Shown piece after piece: positions 44,951 to 57,310 of a stretch of DNA of 64,000 nucleotides. Under the pieces are notes generated by a model that had not been told where the DNA came from, did no database searches, and saw only the letters and a program-made list of their open reading frames with translations. The DNA is from Panopea generosa (Eukaryota; Mollusca; Bivalvia; Adapedonta; Hiatellidae). The translations under genes and the position numbers were made by a program. Every line of letters starts with the position of its first letter. The stretch's first letter is position 1. Location of the stretch: assembly GCA_029582155.1 (NCBI GenBank), contig CM055897.1, forward strand, positions 96,573,582 to 96,637,581. The letters run 5' to 3'.

Positions 44951-45644
44951 GGGAAATAGAAACAGTTCAGATGAAATACTATGAGTTACTAAATAATAAT
45001 TATAAATTTACCCAGAATATTATTTTTTTAATTCATTGCATAATTTATCAAACAGCTTTTATTTTCCATTAATAAGTCACAATTAAGCAAAGATATATCA
45101 CACAGACATTCTGACTCATAATATCATAATTGAACGTTTTTAAAATTACATACCATTTAAACCTCCCTCCCCTCCTCCCATTCCATATCTGATTTCAGTC
45201 ATAAACCTATCAAATTTATTTTTCAAACTTTATCATGATAATATTATACTATAACAAAAGATTTAGCATGCAGCTTTTTGGCACAATGACCATCTCACAT
45301 AGGCACGTGTACTGGCTTGTACAACACAGCTACATAGTTCCATTTTAGAATTTTGCTTCAAAGGTCTGAGTTTTAGATAACAAAAACTTGAAATTTAAAC
45401 ATAGCTTTGGCACAAGTTAAAACTGGCAGAGCATTTGTTTAAATGATGTTGATTTACCAAGAAGATAATGCCAGAATATCCATTCTCTGCTGGCATGTAA
45501 GGGTAGCGCAGTAACAAGTCTGTCTGTCACGGCTTTCTTCACTACGATTTCAATTGCATTGTTGTTCGATCATCTCATCAACACATTTTACGCAATTAAA
45601 TACCACCTTAGAGACGTGTTATGAATATAAGAAAATTTCATAGG
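44951..45644. other. No recognisable feature
   Basis: AT-rich sequence, slightly GC-richer near 45480-45560. No gene or repeat order was seen. Confidence 0.5.
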
Positions 45645-48600
45645 CATGTGAGTGAGATAATGGTATTATGAACTTATGTTTCAGTGAGTGAGATAATGAT
45701 ATTCTGAACTTATATTTCAGCAAGTAAGATGATGGTATTATGAACTCATGTTTCAGTGAGTGAGATAATGGCATTCTGAACTTATGTTTCAGTGAGTGAG
45801 ATAATGGTATTATGAACTGATGTTTCAGCAAGAGGAATAATGGTATTATGAACTTATATTTCAGCGAGTGAGATAATGGTAGTCTGAACTTATGTTTCAG
45901 TGAGTGATATAATGGTATTAACACTTATGTTTCATTGAGTGAGATAATGGTATTATGAACTGATGTTTCAATGAGTGAGATAATGGTATTCTGAACTTAT
46001 GTTTCAGTGAGTGAGATAATGGTATTATGAACTTATGGTTTCAGTGAGTGAGATAATGGTATTATAAACTGATGTTTCAATGAGTGAGATAATGTTATTC
46101 TAAACTTATGTTTCAGTGAGTGAGATAATGAACATATTTTTCATTAAGTGAGATGATGGTATTCTGAACTCATGTTTCAGTGAGTGAGATAATGATATTC
46201 TGAACTCATGTTTCATTCAGTGAGATAATGGTATTATGAACTCATGTTTTAGTGAGTGAGATGATGGTATTCTGAACTTATGTTTCAGTGAGTGAGATAA
46301 TGGTATTATGAACTTATGTTTCAGTGAGTGAGATAATGGTATAATGAACATATTTTTCAGTAAGTGAGATGATGGTATTCTGAACTCATGTTTCAGTGAG
46401 TTAGACAATGATATTCTGAACTCATGTTTCATTGAGTGAGATAATGGTATTATGAACTCATGTTTTAGTGAGTGAGATGATGGTATTCTGAACTGATGTT
46501 TCAGTCAGTGAGATAATGGTATTATGAACTCATGTTTCAGTGAGTGAGATGATGGTATAATGAACTCATGTTTCAATGAGTGAGATAATGGTATTATGAA
46601 CTCATGTTTCATTGAGTGAGATGATGGTATTCTGAACTCATGTTTTATTGAGTGAGATAATGGTATTACTAACTGATGTTTCAGTGAGTGAGATAATGGT
46701 ATTATAAACTCATGTTTCAGTGAGTGAGATAATGGTATTATGAACTCATGTTTCATTGAGTGAGATAATGGTATTCTGAAATCATGTTTCATTGAGTGAG
46801 ATAATGGTATCACTAACTGATGTTTCAGTGAGTGAAATAATTGTATTATAAACTCATGTTTCAGTGAGTGAGATTATGGTATTATGAACTCATGTTTCAT
46901 TGAGTCAGACGATGGTATTATGAACTCATGTTACATTGAATGAGATGATGGTTTTCTGAACGCATGTTTCATTGAGTGAGATGATGGTATTCTGAACTAA
47001 TGTTAATTGAGTGAGACCATGGTATTATAAACTCATGTTTCATTGAGTGAGATGATGGTATTATGAACTAATGTTCCATTGAGTGAGATGATGGTATTCT
47101 GAACTGATGTTTCAGTGAGTGAGATGATGGTATTATGAACTGATGTTTCAGTGAGTGAGATAATATTATTCTGAATTGATGTTTCATTGAGTGAGATAAT
47201 GGTATTCTGAACTGATGTTTCAATCAGTGAGATTATGGTATTATGAACTTATGTTTTAGTGAGTGAGATAATGGTATTCTGAACAAATGTTTCAATGAGT
47301 GAGATAATGGTATTATGAAATGATGTTTCAGTGAGTGAGATAATGGCATTATGAACTGATGTTTCAGTGAGTGAGATCATTTTATAATAAACTCATGTTT
47401 CATTGAGAGAGATGATGGTATTATGAACTCATGTTCCATTGAGTGAGATGATGGTATTCTGAACTAATGTTAATTGAGTGAGACCATGGTATTATAAACT
47501 CATGTTTCATTGAGTGAGATGATGGTATTATGAACTAATGTTCCATTGAGTGAGATGATGGTATTCTGAACTGATGTTTCAGTGAGTGAGATGATGGTAT
47601 TATGAACTGATGTTTCAGTGAGTGAGATAATATTATTCTGAATTGATGTTTCATTGAGTGAGATAATGGTATTCTGAACTGATGTTTCAATCAGTGAGAT
47701 TATGGTATTATGAACTTATGTTTTAGTGAGTGAGATAATGGTATTCTGAACTCATGTTTCAATGAGTGAGATAATGGTATTATGAAATGATGTTTCAGTG
47801 AGTGAGATAATGGTTTTATGAACTTATGTTTCAGCGAGTGAGATGATGGTATTATGAACAATTATTTCAGTTAGTAAGATGATGGTATTCTGAACTCATG
47901 TTTCAATGAGTGAGATAATGGTATTCTGAATTTATGTTTCAGTGAGTGAGATAATGGTATTATGAACTTATGTTTCAGTGAGTGAGATGATGGTTTTCTG
48001 AACTTATGTTTCAGTGAATGAGAAAATGGTATATAAACTTATGTTTCAGTGAGTGAGATAATGGTATTCTGAACTGATGTTTCATTGAGCGAGATAATGG
48101 TATTCTGAACTCATGTTTCAATGAGTGAGATGATGGTTTTCTGAACTCATGTTTCATTGAGTGAGATAATGGTATTATGAACTCATGTTTCAATGAGTGA
48201 GATAATGGTATTCTGAACTGATGTTTGAATGATTGAGATAATAGTATTCTGAAATGATGTTTCAATGAGTGAGATAATGTTTTCTGAACTCATGTTTCAG
48301 TGAGTGAGATCATTTTATAATAAACTCATGTTTCATTGAGTGAGATGATGGTATTATGAAATCATGTTCCATTTAGTGAGATAATGGTATTCTAAACAAT
48401 GATATTATGAACTCATGTTTCATTGAGTGAGATGATGGTATTCTAAACTAATGTTAATTGAGTGAGATAATGGTATTACGAACTGATGTTTCATTGAGCG
48501 AGATAATGGTATTCTGAACTGATGTTTTATTGAGTGATATAATGGTATTCTGAACTCATGTTCCATTGAGTGAGATAATGGTATTCTAAACAATGATATT

Positions 48601-50289
48601 ATGAACTCATGTTTCATTGAGTGAGATGATGGTATTCTGAACTGATGTTTCATTGAGCGAGATAATGGTATTCTGAACTGATGTTTCATTGAGTGATATC
48701 ATAGTATTCTGAACTAATGTTTCAATCAGTGAGATTATGGTATTATGAACTTATGTTTTAGTGAGTGAGAAAATGGTATCCTGAACTCATGTTTCAATGA
48801 GTGAGATAATGGTATTATGAACTTATGTTTCATTGAGTGAGATGTTGGTACTATGAATTCATGTTTCAATGAGTGAGATAATGGTATTATGAATTTATGT
48901 TTCATTGAGTGAGATGATGGTATTATGAACTTATGTTTCAGTGAGTGAGATAATGGTATTCTGAACTTATGTTTCATTGAGTGAGATAATGGTATTCTGA
49001 ACTCATGTTTCATTGAGTGAGATAATGGTATTCTGAACTCATGTTCCATTGAGTGAGATAATGGTATTCTAAACAATGATATTATGAACTGATGTTTCAT
49101 TGAGTGAGATGATGGTATTCTGAACTGATGTTTCATTGAGCGAGATAATGATATTCTGAACTGATGTTTCATTGAGTGATATAATGGTATTCTGAACTGA
49201 TGTTTCATTGAGTGATATAATGGTATTCTGAATTGATGTTTCAATCAGTGAGATTATGGTATTATGAACTTATGTTTTAGTGAGTGAGAAAATGGTATTC
49301 TGAACTCATGTTTCAATGAGTGAGATAATGGTATTATGAACTTATGTTTCATTGAGTGAGATGTTGCTACTATGAATTCATGTTTCAATGAGTGAGATAA
49401 TGGTATTATGAATTTATGTTTCATTGAGTGAGATGATGGTATTATGAACTTATGTTTCAGTGAGTGAGATAATGGTATTCTGAACTCATGTTTCAATGAG
49501 TTAGATAATGGTATTATAGAATGATGTTTCAGTGAGTGAGATAATGGTATTATGAACTTATGTTTCAGTGAGTGAGATGATGGTATTATGAACTAATGTT
49601 TCAGTTAGTTAAATGATGGTATTCTGAACTCATGTTTCAATGAGTGAGATAATGGTTTTCTGAATTTATGTTTCAGTGAGTAAGATGATGGTTTTTTGAA
49701 CTTATGTTTCAGTGAGTGAGATAATGGTATTATGAACTCATGTTTCAATGAGTGAGATAATGGTATTCTGAACTGATGTTCGAATGATTGAGATAATAGT
49801 ATTCTGAAATGATGTTTCAATGAGTGAGATAATGTTTTTCTGAACTCATGTTTCAGTGAGTGAGATAATGGCATTCTGACTTTATGTTTTAGTGAGTGAG
49901 ATGATAGTATTCTGAACTTATATTTCAGCAAGTGAGATAACGGTATTATGAACTGATGTTTCAGTGCGTTAGATAATTGTATTATGAACTTATGTTTCAG
50001 CAAGTGAGATAATGGTATTATAAACTTATGTTTCAGTGAGTGAGATAATGGTATTATAAACTTATGTTTCAGTGAGTGAGATAATGGTATTATGAACTGA
50101 TGTTTCAATGTGTGAGATGATGGTATTATGAACTTATATTTCAGCAAGTGAGATAATTGTATTCTGAACTTATGTTTCATTGAGTGAGATAATGGTATTA
50201 TGAACTTATATTTCAGTGAGTGAGATAATGGTATTATGAACTTATATTTCAGTGATTGAGATAATGGTATTATGAACTTATGTTTCAGT
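45645..50289. repeat. 36-bp satellite array, about 129 units
   Basis: The unit is 'gtgagataatggtattatga' + 'actcatgtttcagtga'. Variant positions include actcatg/acttatg/actgatg and cagtga/cattga/caatga. The unit is twelve codons long, so several minus-strand frames of 70-190 codons open by arithmetic alone (repeated pattern S-L-K-H-E-F-I-I-P-L-S-H). Blocks repeat at shifts of about 467 bp (46994 and 47461) and 519 bp (48782 and 49301). Confidence 0.97.
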
Positions 50290-50546
50290 ATAAAAAAATG
50301 TTGGTACTAGAGTGAACACAAGGTCAATAAATCAATTTTTTATGTTTCAAGGGCCATAACTCTGGCTTTTATTATCTGATTTGGCAATTTCAAAAACTTG
50401 CCCAAGATATTATGGTTATATAACTTCTATGTAAATATGGTGAAGATCCAATGAAAAAAGCATTTGCTAGAGTGTACAAAACAACAAGTTCACGCACAGA
50501 CCACGGACAACGGATACAGGGCCATCAGAATATCTCACCTTCCTTT
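50290..50546 (+). mobile_element. ACAAGAG/CTAA-type element, 3' part
   Basis: 'gggccataactctggctttt' and the end 'ctcaccttcctttgctcagg' + 'tgagctaa' (ctcacct/aggtgag hairpin then CTAA) are typical of the class. The 36-bp array runs straight into it, suggesting the array is the element's enlarged interior. Confidence 0.6.
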
Positions 50547-50569
50547 GCTCAGGTGAGCTAAAACAATAT

Positions 50570-50790
50570 ATATGTAGAATGATCCTTGAAACTTGATACA
50601 TGCAGAACTGCAGTTTCAGCAAATTCTATCCAATACTCGATATGTCAGTGTCTTACCACATATATAGGCTACAGTAGTCCTATTCTCGCCATCACTCATT
50701 TGGCAATACACTGAAGTTAATAATGTTATCACAATAATGGACATGTCAAAAATGATCAAATGGACATGACACCTGAGTGTTTCAAAGATT
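50570..50790. repeat. Second copy of the 5504-5915 repeat (distal part)
   Basis: 'gaaacttgatacatgcagaa' + 'ctgcagtttcagcaaattct' matches 5700-5745, and 'cctattctcgccatcactca' matches 5792-5812. The (GAAT)n end is not present here. Confidence 0.65.
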
Positions 50791-50929
50791 CCTACCCATC
50801 TGCAAGTACCTCCGTGTTCTCTCTTAAACCACACAAAGGAAGATCTCAAAATGAATCTGAGTAAAACCATGGTTCTAACTGAGTATAATTGCCAAACTTA
50901 AATTGTTAATTTATTTGGTATTGGAGGGC

Positions 50930-51127
50930 ATGGTCTAGTGGGAAAGCATTGGACCCAGGATAAGAGGGTCATGGGTTTTATCCACTGCAATATGTCCTCA
51001 AGAGAGAAACAAGATCCGCATACGCTCAGTACTTGTTCTTCGCAGGAAGACTTTGAGTATTATTTGTCTAAATTGTGAGAACTTGTTTCACAGTTAATGT
51101 AAAATAAATAAATTCAAACGAAATGTT
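50930..51127 (+). repeat. SINE family D with tRNA-like head
   Basis: The head 'gggcatggtctagtgggaaa' (A box) and 'gtcatgggttttatccac' (B-box position) are followed by the body 'gtacttgttcttcgcaggaa' and an A-rich end 'aaataaataaattcaaac'. The body also occurs at 15840-16010. Confidence 0.7.
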
Positions 51128-51140
51128 TGAGGCTTCTAAA

Positions 51141-51455
51141 TTTTTGTTGTTGTTTGGTGTTTAGCGCCACTTTCAACAATTTTTCAGTCATATCGCGACA
51201 GTGTCTACTTGAGACAGTATTCTAAGCCCTGTCACACTGGAGTATCATGCCGCAGACACATGGTATAGTACCCCACCCAGTCACATTATACTGACACCGG
51301 GCCGACCAGACCTAGAACTCTCCTCTAAATGCTGAGCGTCAAGCAAGGAAGCTTCTAGTACCATTTTTAAAGTCTTTGGTATGACCCGGCCAGAGATTGA
51401 ACCCACGACTGTCCGCATGCGAGGCGGATGCTCTACCACTAGACCACGCCGCGTC
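51141..51455 (-). repeat. SINE family B, full length, with target-site duplication
   Basis: The head is at 51455 ('gtggtctagtggtagagcat' in reverse complement) and the (CAA)n-type tail at 51142-51151. Flanked by tgaggcttctaaa (51128-51140) and tgagacttctaaa (51456-51468), a 13-bp duplication with one mismatch. Confidence 0.9.
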
Positions 51456-51554
51456 TGAGACTTCTAAAAGATGTTATTTGGTCATTTTGCTCAGAATTAT
51501 TTTTTACTGACAGAACTCTGTAACTAAAAAAATACAAACTGATATCTAATTAAT

Positions 51555-51800
51555 TCCTATCCAGGGGTTGCGAGGTCTAATCAAGGCCTGGCCAGTTTCC
51601 ATGATGATTGAAATTAACAATATTGTGTCTCATTTCTGATTCAAGTGGGAAGGTTATCAGTTACTTGCAAAGATGGGGTGTGCTCGATTACTGGTTAACC
51701 TTCTTGGATCCCATGGAAAGAGTGGTCAGGTAATCTGATTGCCTGTTAACCCTCAATGGCATAAAATGATGCTAAACATTCAAACAATCAATCAATGATC
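51555..51800 (+). repeat. SINE family A, 5' truncated
   Basis: Begins in the T-arm region, then 'gtgggaaggttatcagttac', 'tactggttaaccttcttgga' and the 3' end 'atggcataaaatgatgct' + 'attcaaac'. The A-box part is missing. Confidence 0.75.
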
Positions 51801-52484
51801 AATTTCTTGAATTTTTTTTTTTTACCATACAAATACAAAAATATGAAATAAAAAATATGTTTTACAACATTTCTTAATATCAGTGTTTTATACATATTAA
51901 ATTAAAATAAAAACATGTTATTTGTTTAGACAAATCAAAATTTTCATCCATCAAAATATTGCATTGGAATTCATGCATCAAAATAATGTGATATTTGAAC
52001 ACATTTCGAAAAATGAAATATTTTTATTTACAACTAAAAAAGAATATTCAACTAATACATAATTTTTGTTTTCTTTCATAAATTGTGTTAAAAAATCAAA
52101 AAAATCCTTTGGCTAAAACATGTGCCCCAAACAATAAGTGAAAATTAATCTTTATTACTGTGTGTCCCTTTAATTATATCTAATGTTGCTTTTTGCCACT
52201 CTTGAAAACAATCATTAAAACTGCAACTCCGGCAGTTTTGATACTATTTTAATTGCTTTTATGGCTAAAAACCATATCTTAATTTTTTTATTTATGTCAG
52301 TTTCATTTTCATTTAAATTGTTTGTAATTTCATTGACTATAAAAAAAAAAAAACTTTAAATAAAAAAAACAACACCATTTGTAAGAAAACAATTTCTTAT
52401 TTCTGTACAATAAAATGTTTCGGGTCAATAAACTAGTTGATTTGAATAACAAGAACAGTAACAGCTGGATATCAAAGTAGAAAC
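51801..52484. other. Very AT-rich stretch, no feature
   Basis: Long A and T runs. No ordered repeat, gene or RNA was seen. Confidence 0.5.
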
Positions 52485-52716
52485 AAGAGTTGTCAGAAGA
52501 CCAACAAAGCTCGCCTCTGGGTGTCTTAGTCCAAAAAGGGCCATCACTGTGCCAAAATGCAATCCAGAGTTATGGTTCTTGTCTGTGTGTGTTCCATTAA
52601 ACTTAAACGCAAAAGTTTAACCTGGGTGTCTACAGACGATGCCGATGACGACACCGACGACGACGCCACTGGGGTCATGATAATAGCTCTCCTTGGACTT
52701 CCTTCTAGCGAGCTAA
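52485..52716 (+). mobile_element. Complete short ACAAGAG/CTAA element, about 232 bp
   Basis: Starts acaagagttgtcagaagacc and ends 'agctctccttggacttcctt' + 'ctagcgagctaa', where agctc and gagct can pair just before CTAA. A 'gatgacgacaccgacgacga' stretch lies before the end, as in related families. Both ends being present makes it a useful minimal member of the class. Confidence 0.6.
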
Positions 52717-52764
52717 TAAAGACAATATAATTGTTTCAACTTGTTTTTTCAACTCATTTGGCAC

Positions 52765-52995
52765 TGTCGGGGGTCCTCTGTGGCTGAATGGATCACTCCA
52801 AGGCTCTATCTTAAGATTACTTTACCTCTCATCACTAAGGTCATAGGTTCAAGTCCAGCTCGCTTCAAAAACATTATAAGAAAAGTAATCGGCAGTAAGA
52901 CAGTGGTTCATATTCAGATTCAGTCTGAGGTCTTCCTCCACCAATAAAACTGGACATGCAATATATAACATGAAATGTGTTGAAAAATCAGTGCA
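52765..52995 (+). repeat. SINE family C, full length
   Basis: The head 'ctctgtggctgaatggatca' (A box, Leu-like) and 'cataggttcaagtccagc' (B box) are followed by the tail 'cttcctccaccaataaaact' and 'atgaaatgtgttgaaaa'. Confidence 0.85.
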
Positions 52996-53400
52996 GTTTT
53001 ATTATATTGCTGCTTCTACTGCTGCTGCTGCTGCTGACAATGATGATGATGATGCTATTAATTCCAATGAAACTATTGCTATTAAACAGTGCAGTATTAT
53101 TATATTGCTGTTTCTACTGACGCTGCTGATGATTATGATGCTATTAATTTTAATGAAACTATTGCTATTAATCAGTGCAGTATTATTATACTGCTGCTGC
53201 GGATGATGATGAAACTGATGCTATTAATTTCAATGAAACTATTGCTATTAAATATTGTAGTATTATCATACTGCTGCTGCTACTGCTGCTGCTGCTGATG
53301 ATGTTATTATTTTCAATGAAACTATTGCTAATAATCAGTGCAGTATTTATATACTGCTGCTGCTGCTGCTGCTATTAAAGATGATAATGATGTTGATGAT
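52996..53400. repeat. About 83-bp imperfect tandem repeat with CTG and GAT runs
   Basis: 'aatgaaactattgctatta' followed by 'cagtgcagtattattata' recurs near 53091, 53177, 53257 and 53340 (spacing 80-86 bp), with (CTG)n and (GAT)n tracts of varying length between. Confidence 0.8.
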
Positions 53401-53974
53401 GATGATTATTCTATTGTTCCTATTGCCACTTATGGATGTAGCAGTTCTGTTGCTGCTAACTTACTGCTGTCAATAAAGATATCAATACCACAACAATTAT
53501 TACCACAAATGGAAGCAGTGGTGCAACTGATGATTATAATGATACTTATTTCACTGCCAATAATGTTACTTATGAAATAAAAGTACAACTCTGCTGCTGA
53601 TGATAATAATGATGATGTAGATTGTGGTGATAATCCTAAAATGAACAATTAATTTCACTACTATTGAGGACACTACTGTTGCTGATACTGATGATAGAAA
53701 GAAGTTCAACATATTCACCCATAGATATAATCCATGTGGTACGATGTATGTCTGTGTGTCCGAAACAGACTCGCTTTTCTCTTCCACTTCTTCAACATTT
53801 TCTGCCATCATAAGTATTTAATCACATGTAAAATAGTTAATCCTCGTCACAAAATGACTTCTTTTCCAATCATGTATTAAGCTCTTCAATAAATTACAAA
53901 TTATTTGTCAATAAATATCTTACTTCAATCAAAAAAATATTTTTCAAATGTTATATATTATAAATCCTCAAAGA
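53401..53974. other. Trinucleotide-rich, then plain AT-rich sequence
   Basis: Triplet-like sequence (ctgctg, gatgat, attatt) fades out by about 53700. Short open frames on both strands here are by-products of this composition. Confidence 0.5.
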
Positions 53975-54430
53975 CTTTATTCTGATAAATATCCTTAATT
54001 CAATTCCAAAATGTATTTTTCACATCATATCATAATCATCACATATCCTTAATTCAAATTTAATTCCAAGTTTTGTTTTTAAATATATCTCTAATTCATT
54101 GTATATCTTTTATTTAGTTCCAACGTATATTTTTAAATATATCCTTAATTTATCTCCAAAGTTTGTTCATTTCACATATATTTTATTCAAATTATTTACA
54201 TATATATATGTATCCTTAATTCAATCCCAAGGTTTGTTTATATATACATCCTTAATTCAATCCCAAGGTTTGCTTTTCATTATATCCTTCATCTAATCCT
54301 AATGTATATTTTCTTTATAATTTATCCTTTAATTAGCTCCAAAGGTTATCTTTACACACATGTACAATACCCTTCAGGTGTGGTTTTAATGTATTTTCAA
54401 TCCAGTTCCAAAGCTGGTATTAAGTTACAT
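53975..54430. repeat. Decayed repeat of about 40-45 bp
   Basis: 'tatccttaattcaatcccaa' + 'ggtttgtttatatata' recurs near 53990, 54048, 54140, 54210, 54248 and 54285 with strong divergence and spacer changes. Confidence 0.65.
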
Positions 54431-55159
54431 TCCAAACTTTTTTCCCCCCATATCCATCAATGTAAACAGTCAACATCTGGATATTCACTCATCCACTCTT
54501 AATTTCAGGTTAGTTTATATCTGGCCGAAAGGTTTGGTAATAAAGACGGAAAGAAATCATTCAAGTCACACAGATTCCTTTCTAATCTCATAATAATCAT
54601 CACACTTCGCTATATTTAGCCTTAACAGATATTGGTCAATAACTTTGTGTTAATCGCTCTTCTTCCCAAACCAATAAAATCACAATTTATTACTATCACA
54701 GATATAAAAAGCAAAACCTACATCAATTAGAATTAGTCTCGACCTCCACATCTAACATTCCATCCTTGACATACAGCTGTGAACTTAGCCGAAATATTGA
54801 CATAATATTTCCCAGTACGAAATTGGCATTCATCAATATAAAAGTCCCTTTACAGCCAGACAAAATAAGTTACATATATTATACCAGTAATCTCTTCATC
54901 TATCATGTAACAGCTATCATTGTCTCTTCCGAAAGTTAGCACTCTTCTAAATTAACGAAAAATATCCCTTCCTCTCAATCCAAACAGTTAGAAGAAAAAT
55001 CTTAATATATAGCTTTAATATTTCTTCCTTCTAGCAATGTTTGGTTTATATTTCAACTTATTGATGAAAAATATTTACTTCATTAGCAACAAGAAGGATA
55101 AATTATAAATTTGTCTGAATTAATTTTTCCTTCATGTAAACTTTTTTTGGTCAACTTTT
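54431..55159. other. No recognisable feature
   Basis: AT-rich sequence without an open frame or ordered repeat. Confidence 0.5.
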
Positions 55160-56140
55160 GTAGAATACAAGTTAACCTTAATATGTTTAGAGCACTGGTT
55201 TAGTTTACTTCATCAATAATTGCGTTTATTTTATAAATGTCATCACAATGGGTTATCTTTTTCTATTGTACTTTTTGTCAGATTTACTTGCTGGTTCTTT
55301 GTTACAGCTCCTATTTATTTTTTACTGTTGTTCTTTATTTATGCTACAGCACCAGTTTATTTTTTTTCACAGCACAGGTTTAATTTGCTTTCTATTACAA
55401 TGACTTACTCTGCTTCAGCACTATAAAACTTGCTGCATTTTATCTAATACTGACAGAGTACTGGTTTACTATGCATTCTCTAGCAAAGCTCTGGTTATGT
55501 ATCAAGAGCAATAGTATATCCCAATAGAGCCCAAAGGCATATCCCACAAGTGGATAATAGAATATCCCAGTAGAGAACAATGGGATATCCTAATAAAGCA
55601 CAATGGTATATCCCAATAAAGCACAATGGTATATCCCAATAGAGGATACTAGAATAGCCAAATAGAGCACAATGGCATATCTCAACAGAGGATATTTTTA
55701 TATGCCAATAGAGCCAAATACCTATCCTAATAGAGCACAATGGTATATCCCAACAGAGCACTAGTAATTATAATGGAACTCTGGTCTTGTATTGTTTTAT
55801 TTATATAGGGCACAGTTAAGTTTGATCATAGTACTGGTTTAATCTGTAAGAGCAAGTTTACCAAAACAGTCACGGTTTGCTCAGTGTATCAGTTATTCCA
55901 ATGATGCATTTGTTTGTAATGCTAAAACACAAGTTGTTGTTTTATAATCTAATCCCTGATTGATCCCTTAAGATCACTGGTTTATTGTGCTAAACTATTG
56001 GTATATCCTCCAGAGCACTGTTTAGATCTGTCAGAGAGAGCACTGGTTTACTATGACAGAGCACTGTTTCACTCACCTAAAGATTTCAAATCACTACCAA
56101 AGCACTAGTTTACTCTACAAGAGCATATAAGTTTCTGCAC
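55160..56140. repeat. Decayed 'agagcactggtttact' repeat
   Basis: agcactggttta or close variants occur near 55190, 55455, 55825, 55975, 56010, 56040, 56065 and 56100 with irregular spacing. A younger 23-bp array (55500-55765) lies inside. Confidence 0.55.
55500..55765. repeat. 23-bp minisatellite, about 11 units
   Basis: The unit is acaatggtatatcccaatag + agc. Central units (55600-55650) are nearly identical, while the edges are diverged. Confidence 0.85.
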
Positions 56141-56154
56141 CAAGAAACAGTCCA

Positions 56155-56187
56155 TTTCTCTCTCCTCTCTCTCTCTCCCTTCCCCCA
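56155..56187. repeat. CT-rich microsatellite
   Basis: A (CT)n-type pyrimidine tract, 'tctctcctctctctctctcc'. Confidence 0.85.
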
Positions 56188-56908
56188 TCTACCACATGAC
56201 GGTCCAACTACCAAGAGCACACTACCAGACCAGATCTACCTGACATTCAGCAGCCAGAAGCTTATCTCCGTATTACAGGAATACGATCAATTGGAATGAT
56301 TATAGAGAGAGTATCACAAGTGTATGTATCAGTATGCAAGCACCAACATTCAACTTCTTGTATCTAACTTGATCCTCTGGGATTTTATTTCTTCAATATT
56401 TAATGATTTATTTAATACTGCCTTTTTTCATGATTTCTTTATTTCAATTTACTAGGAATTCGGATGACATGAAGGTTTTTAATTGGAAAGAGATTATTTC
56501 TTGAATTTATGTTTCTTTATTTCTCTACCAAAGTTTCATACATCAGTAATTAAAACAATGTTGTTTTTTTTATGTTCCATTAATTACATTCCCTGATCTC
56601 CGTAACTATATATACCTTTATTCCTTCCTGGAATAATTATAAAGCATCGTTAGGCACGCAGAGGATTGTTATACAAATATTACAATAATTAAAAATGAAA
56701 TCAAAACCATTATCGATAGTCTGTCACCAGCCAGTCTTACATAACTCTAGACTTTACAAATGGTTCCCACTCACTCTGCTAGAGACCATTGCACAGCAGT
56801 GACATACGAGCACAATGATTGGTCAGTTGCTTCAAATTAAATTACATCACAGTTTGATAAAGGTATTTAGAGCTATGAAATGTGGCACTGGCATAGAACC
56901 CTATACTT
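56188..56908. other. No recognisable feature
   Basis: Mixed AT-rich sequence. Nothing was seen apart from a short open stretch from 56815 that runs into the MITE. Confidence 0.45.
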
Positions 56909-56912
56909 TTAA

Positions 56913-57310
56913 CCCTTTACTTCATATATACGCGTTTTACCGCACCAATCACAGAAGGACTTTGAAAACCGTGCAGGAAGAGTTCAGATTGCACGTAACG
57001 AGCAATCAAAACACTTCATGCACTGTTTTCCACTCTGTCAGTTAATATAAACATAATTCACCCAATAATTCAAAAGCCTTCCATATTAAAGGTGTCCAAA
57101 GGTGTCTATATTAGAGGTGTCCAAAGGCGTCTAAAATAGAGGTGTGCAAAGGCATCTTTATTAGAGGTGTCCAAAGGCATCTATATTATAGGTGTCCAAA
57201 GGTGTCTATATAAGGCGTCTATATTAGAGGTGTCCAAAGGCGTCTATTTAAGAGGTGTCCAAAGGCATCTTTTTAAGAGGTGTCCAAAGGCGTATACATG
57301 AAGTAAAGGG
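56913..57310 (+). mobile_element. piggyBac-like MITE, 398 bp, TTAA target duplication
   Basis: The ends are cccttta... at 56913 and its inverse at 57310. Read inward both give ccctttacttcat then r-tatacgc, matching about 20 of 21 bases. TTAA flanks both sides (56909-56912 and 57311-57314). TTAA targets with CCC-type ends define the piggyBac superfamily. There is no transposase; the right half is occupied by a 25-bp minisatellite. Confidence 0.9.
57081..57292. repeat. 25-bp minisatellite inside the piggyBac-like MITE
   Basis: The unit is aggtgtccaaaggcgtctat + attag, about eight to nine copies with small changes and one shortened unit near 57208. It runs up to the right TIR. Confidence 0.9.

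Noticed and set aside
48735-50180. Minus-strand frames of 169 and 191 codons
   Set aside because: 36-bp satellite read in frame; low-complexity H-S-L-K-H pattern only.
53430-53811. Minus-strand frames of 72 and 81 codons
   Set aside because: Triplet-rich composition keeps several frames open; no splice or start support.
56815-57045. 76-codon plus-strand frame
   Set aside because: Runs across the left end of the piggyBac-like MITE into its interior, so it is accidental.
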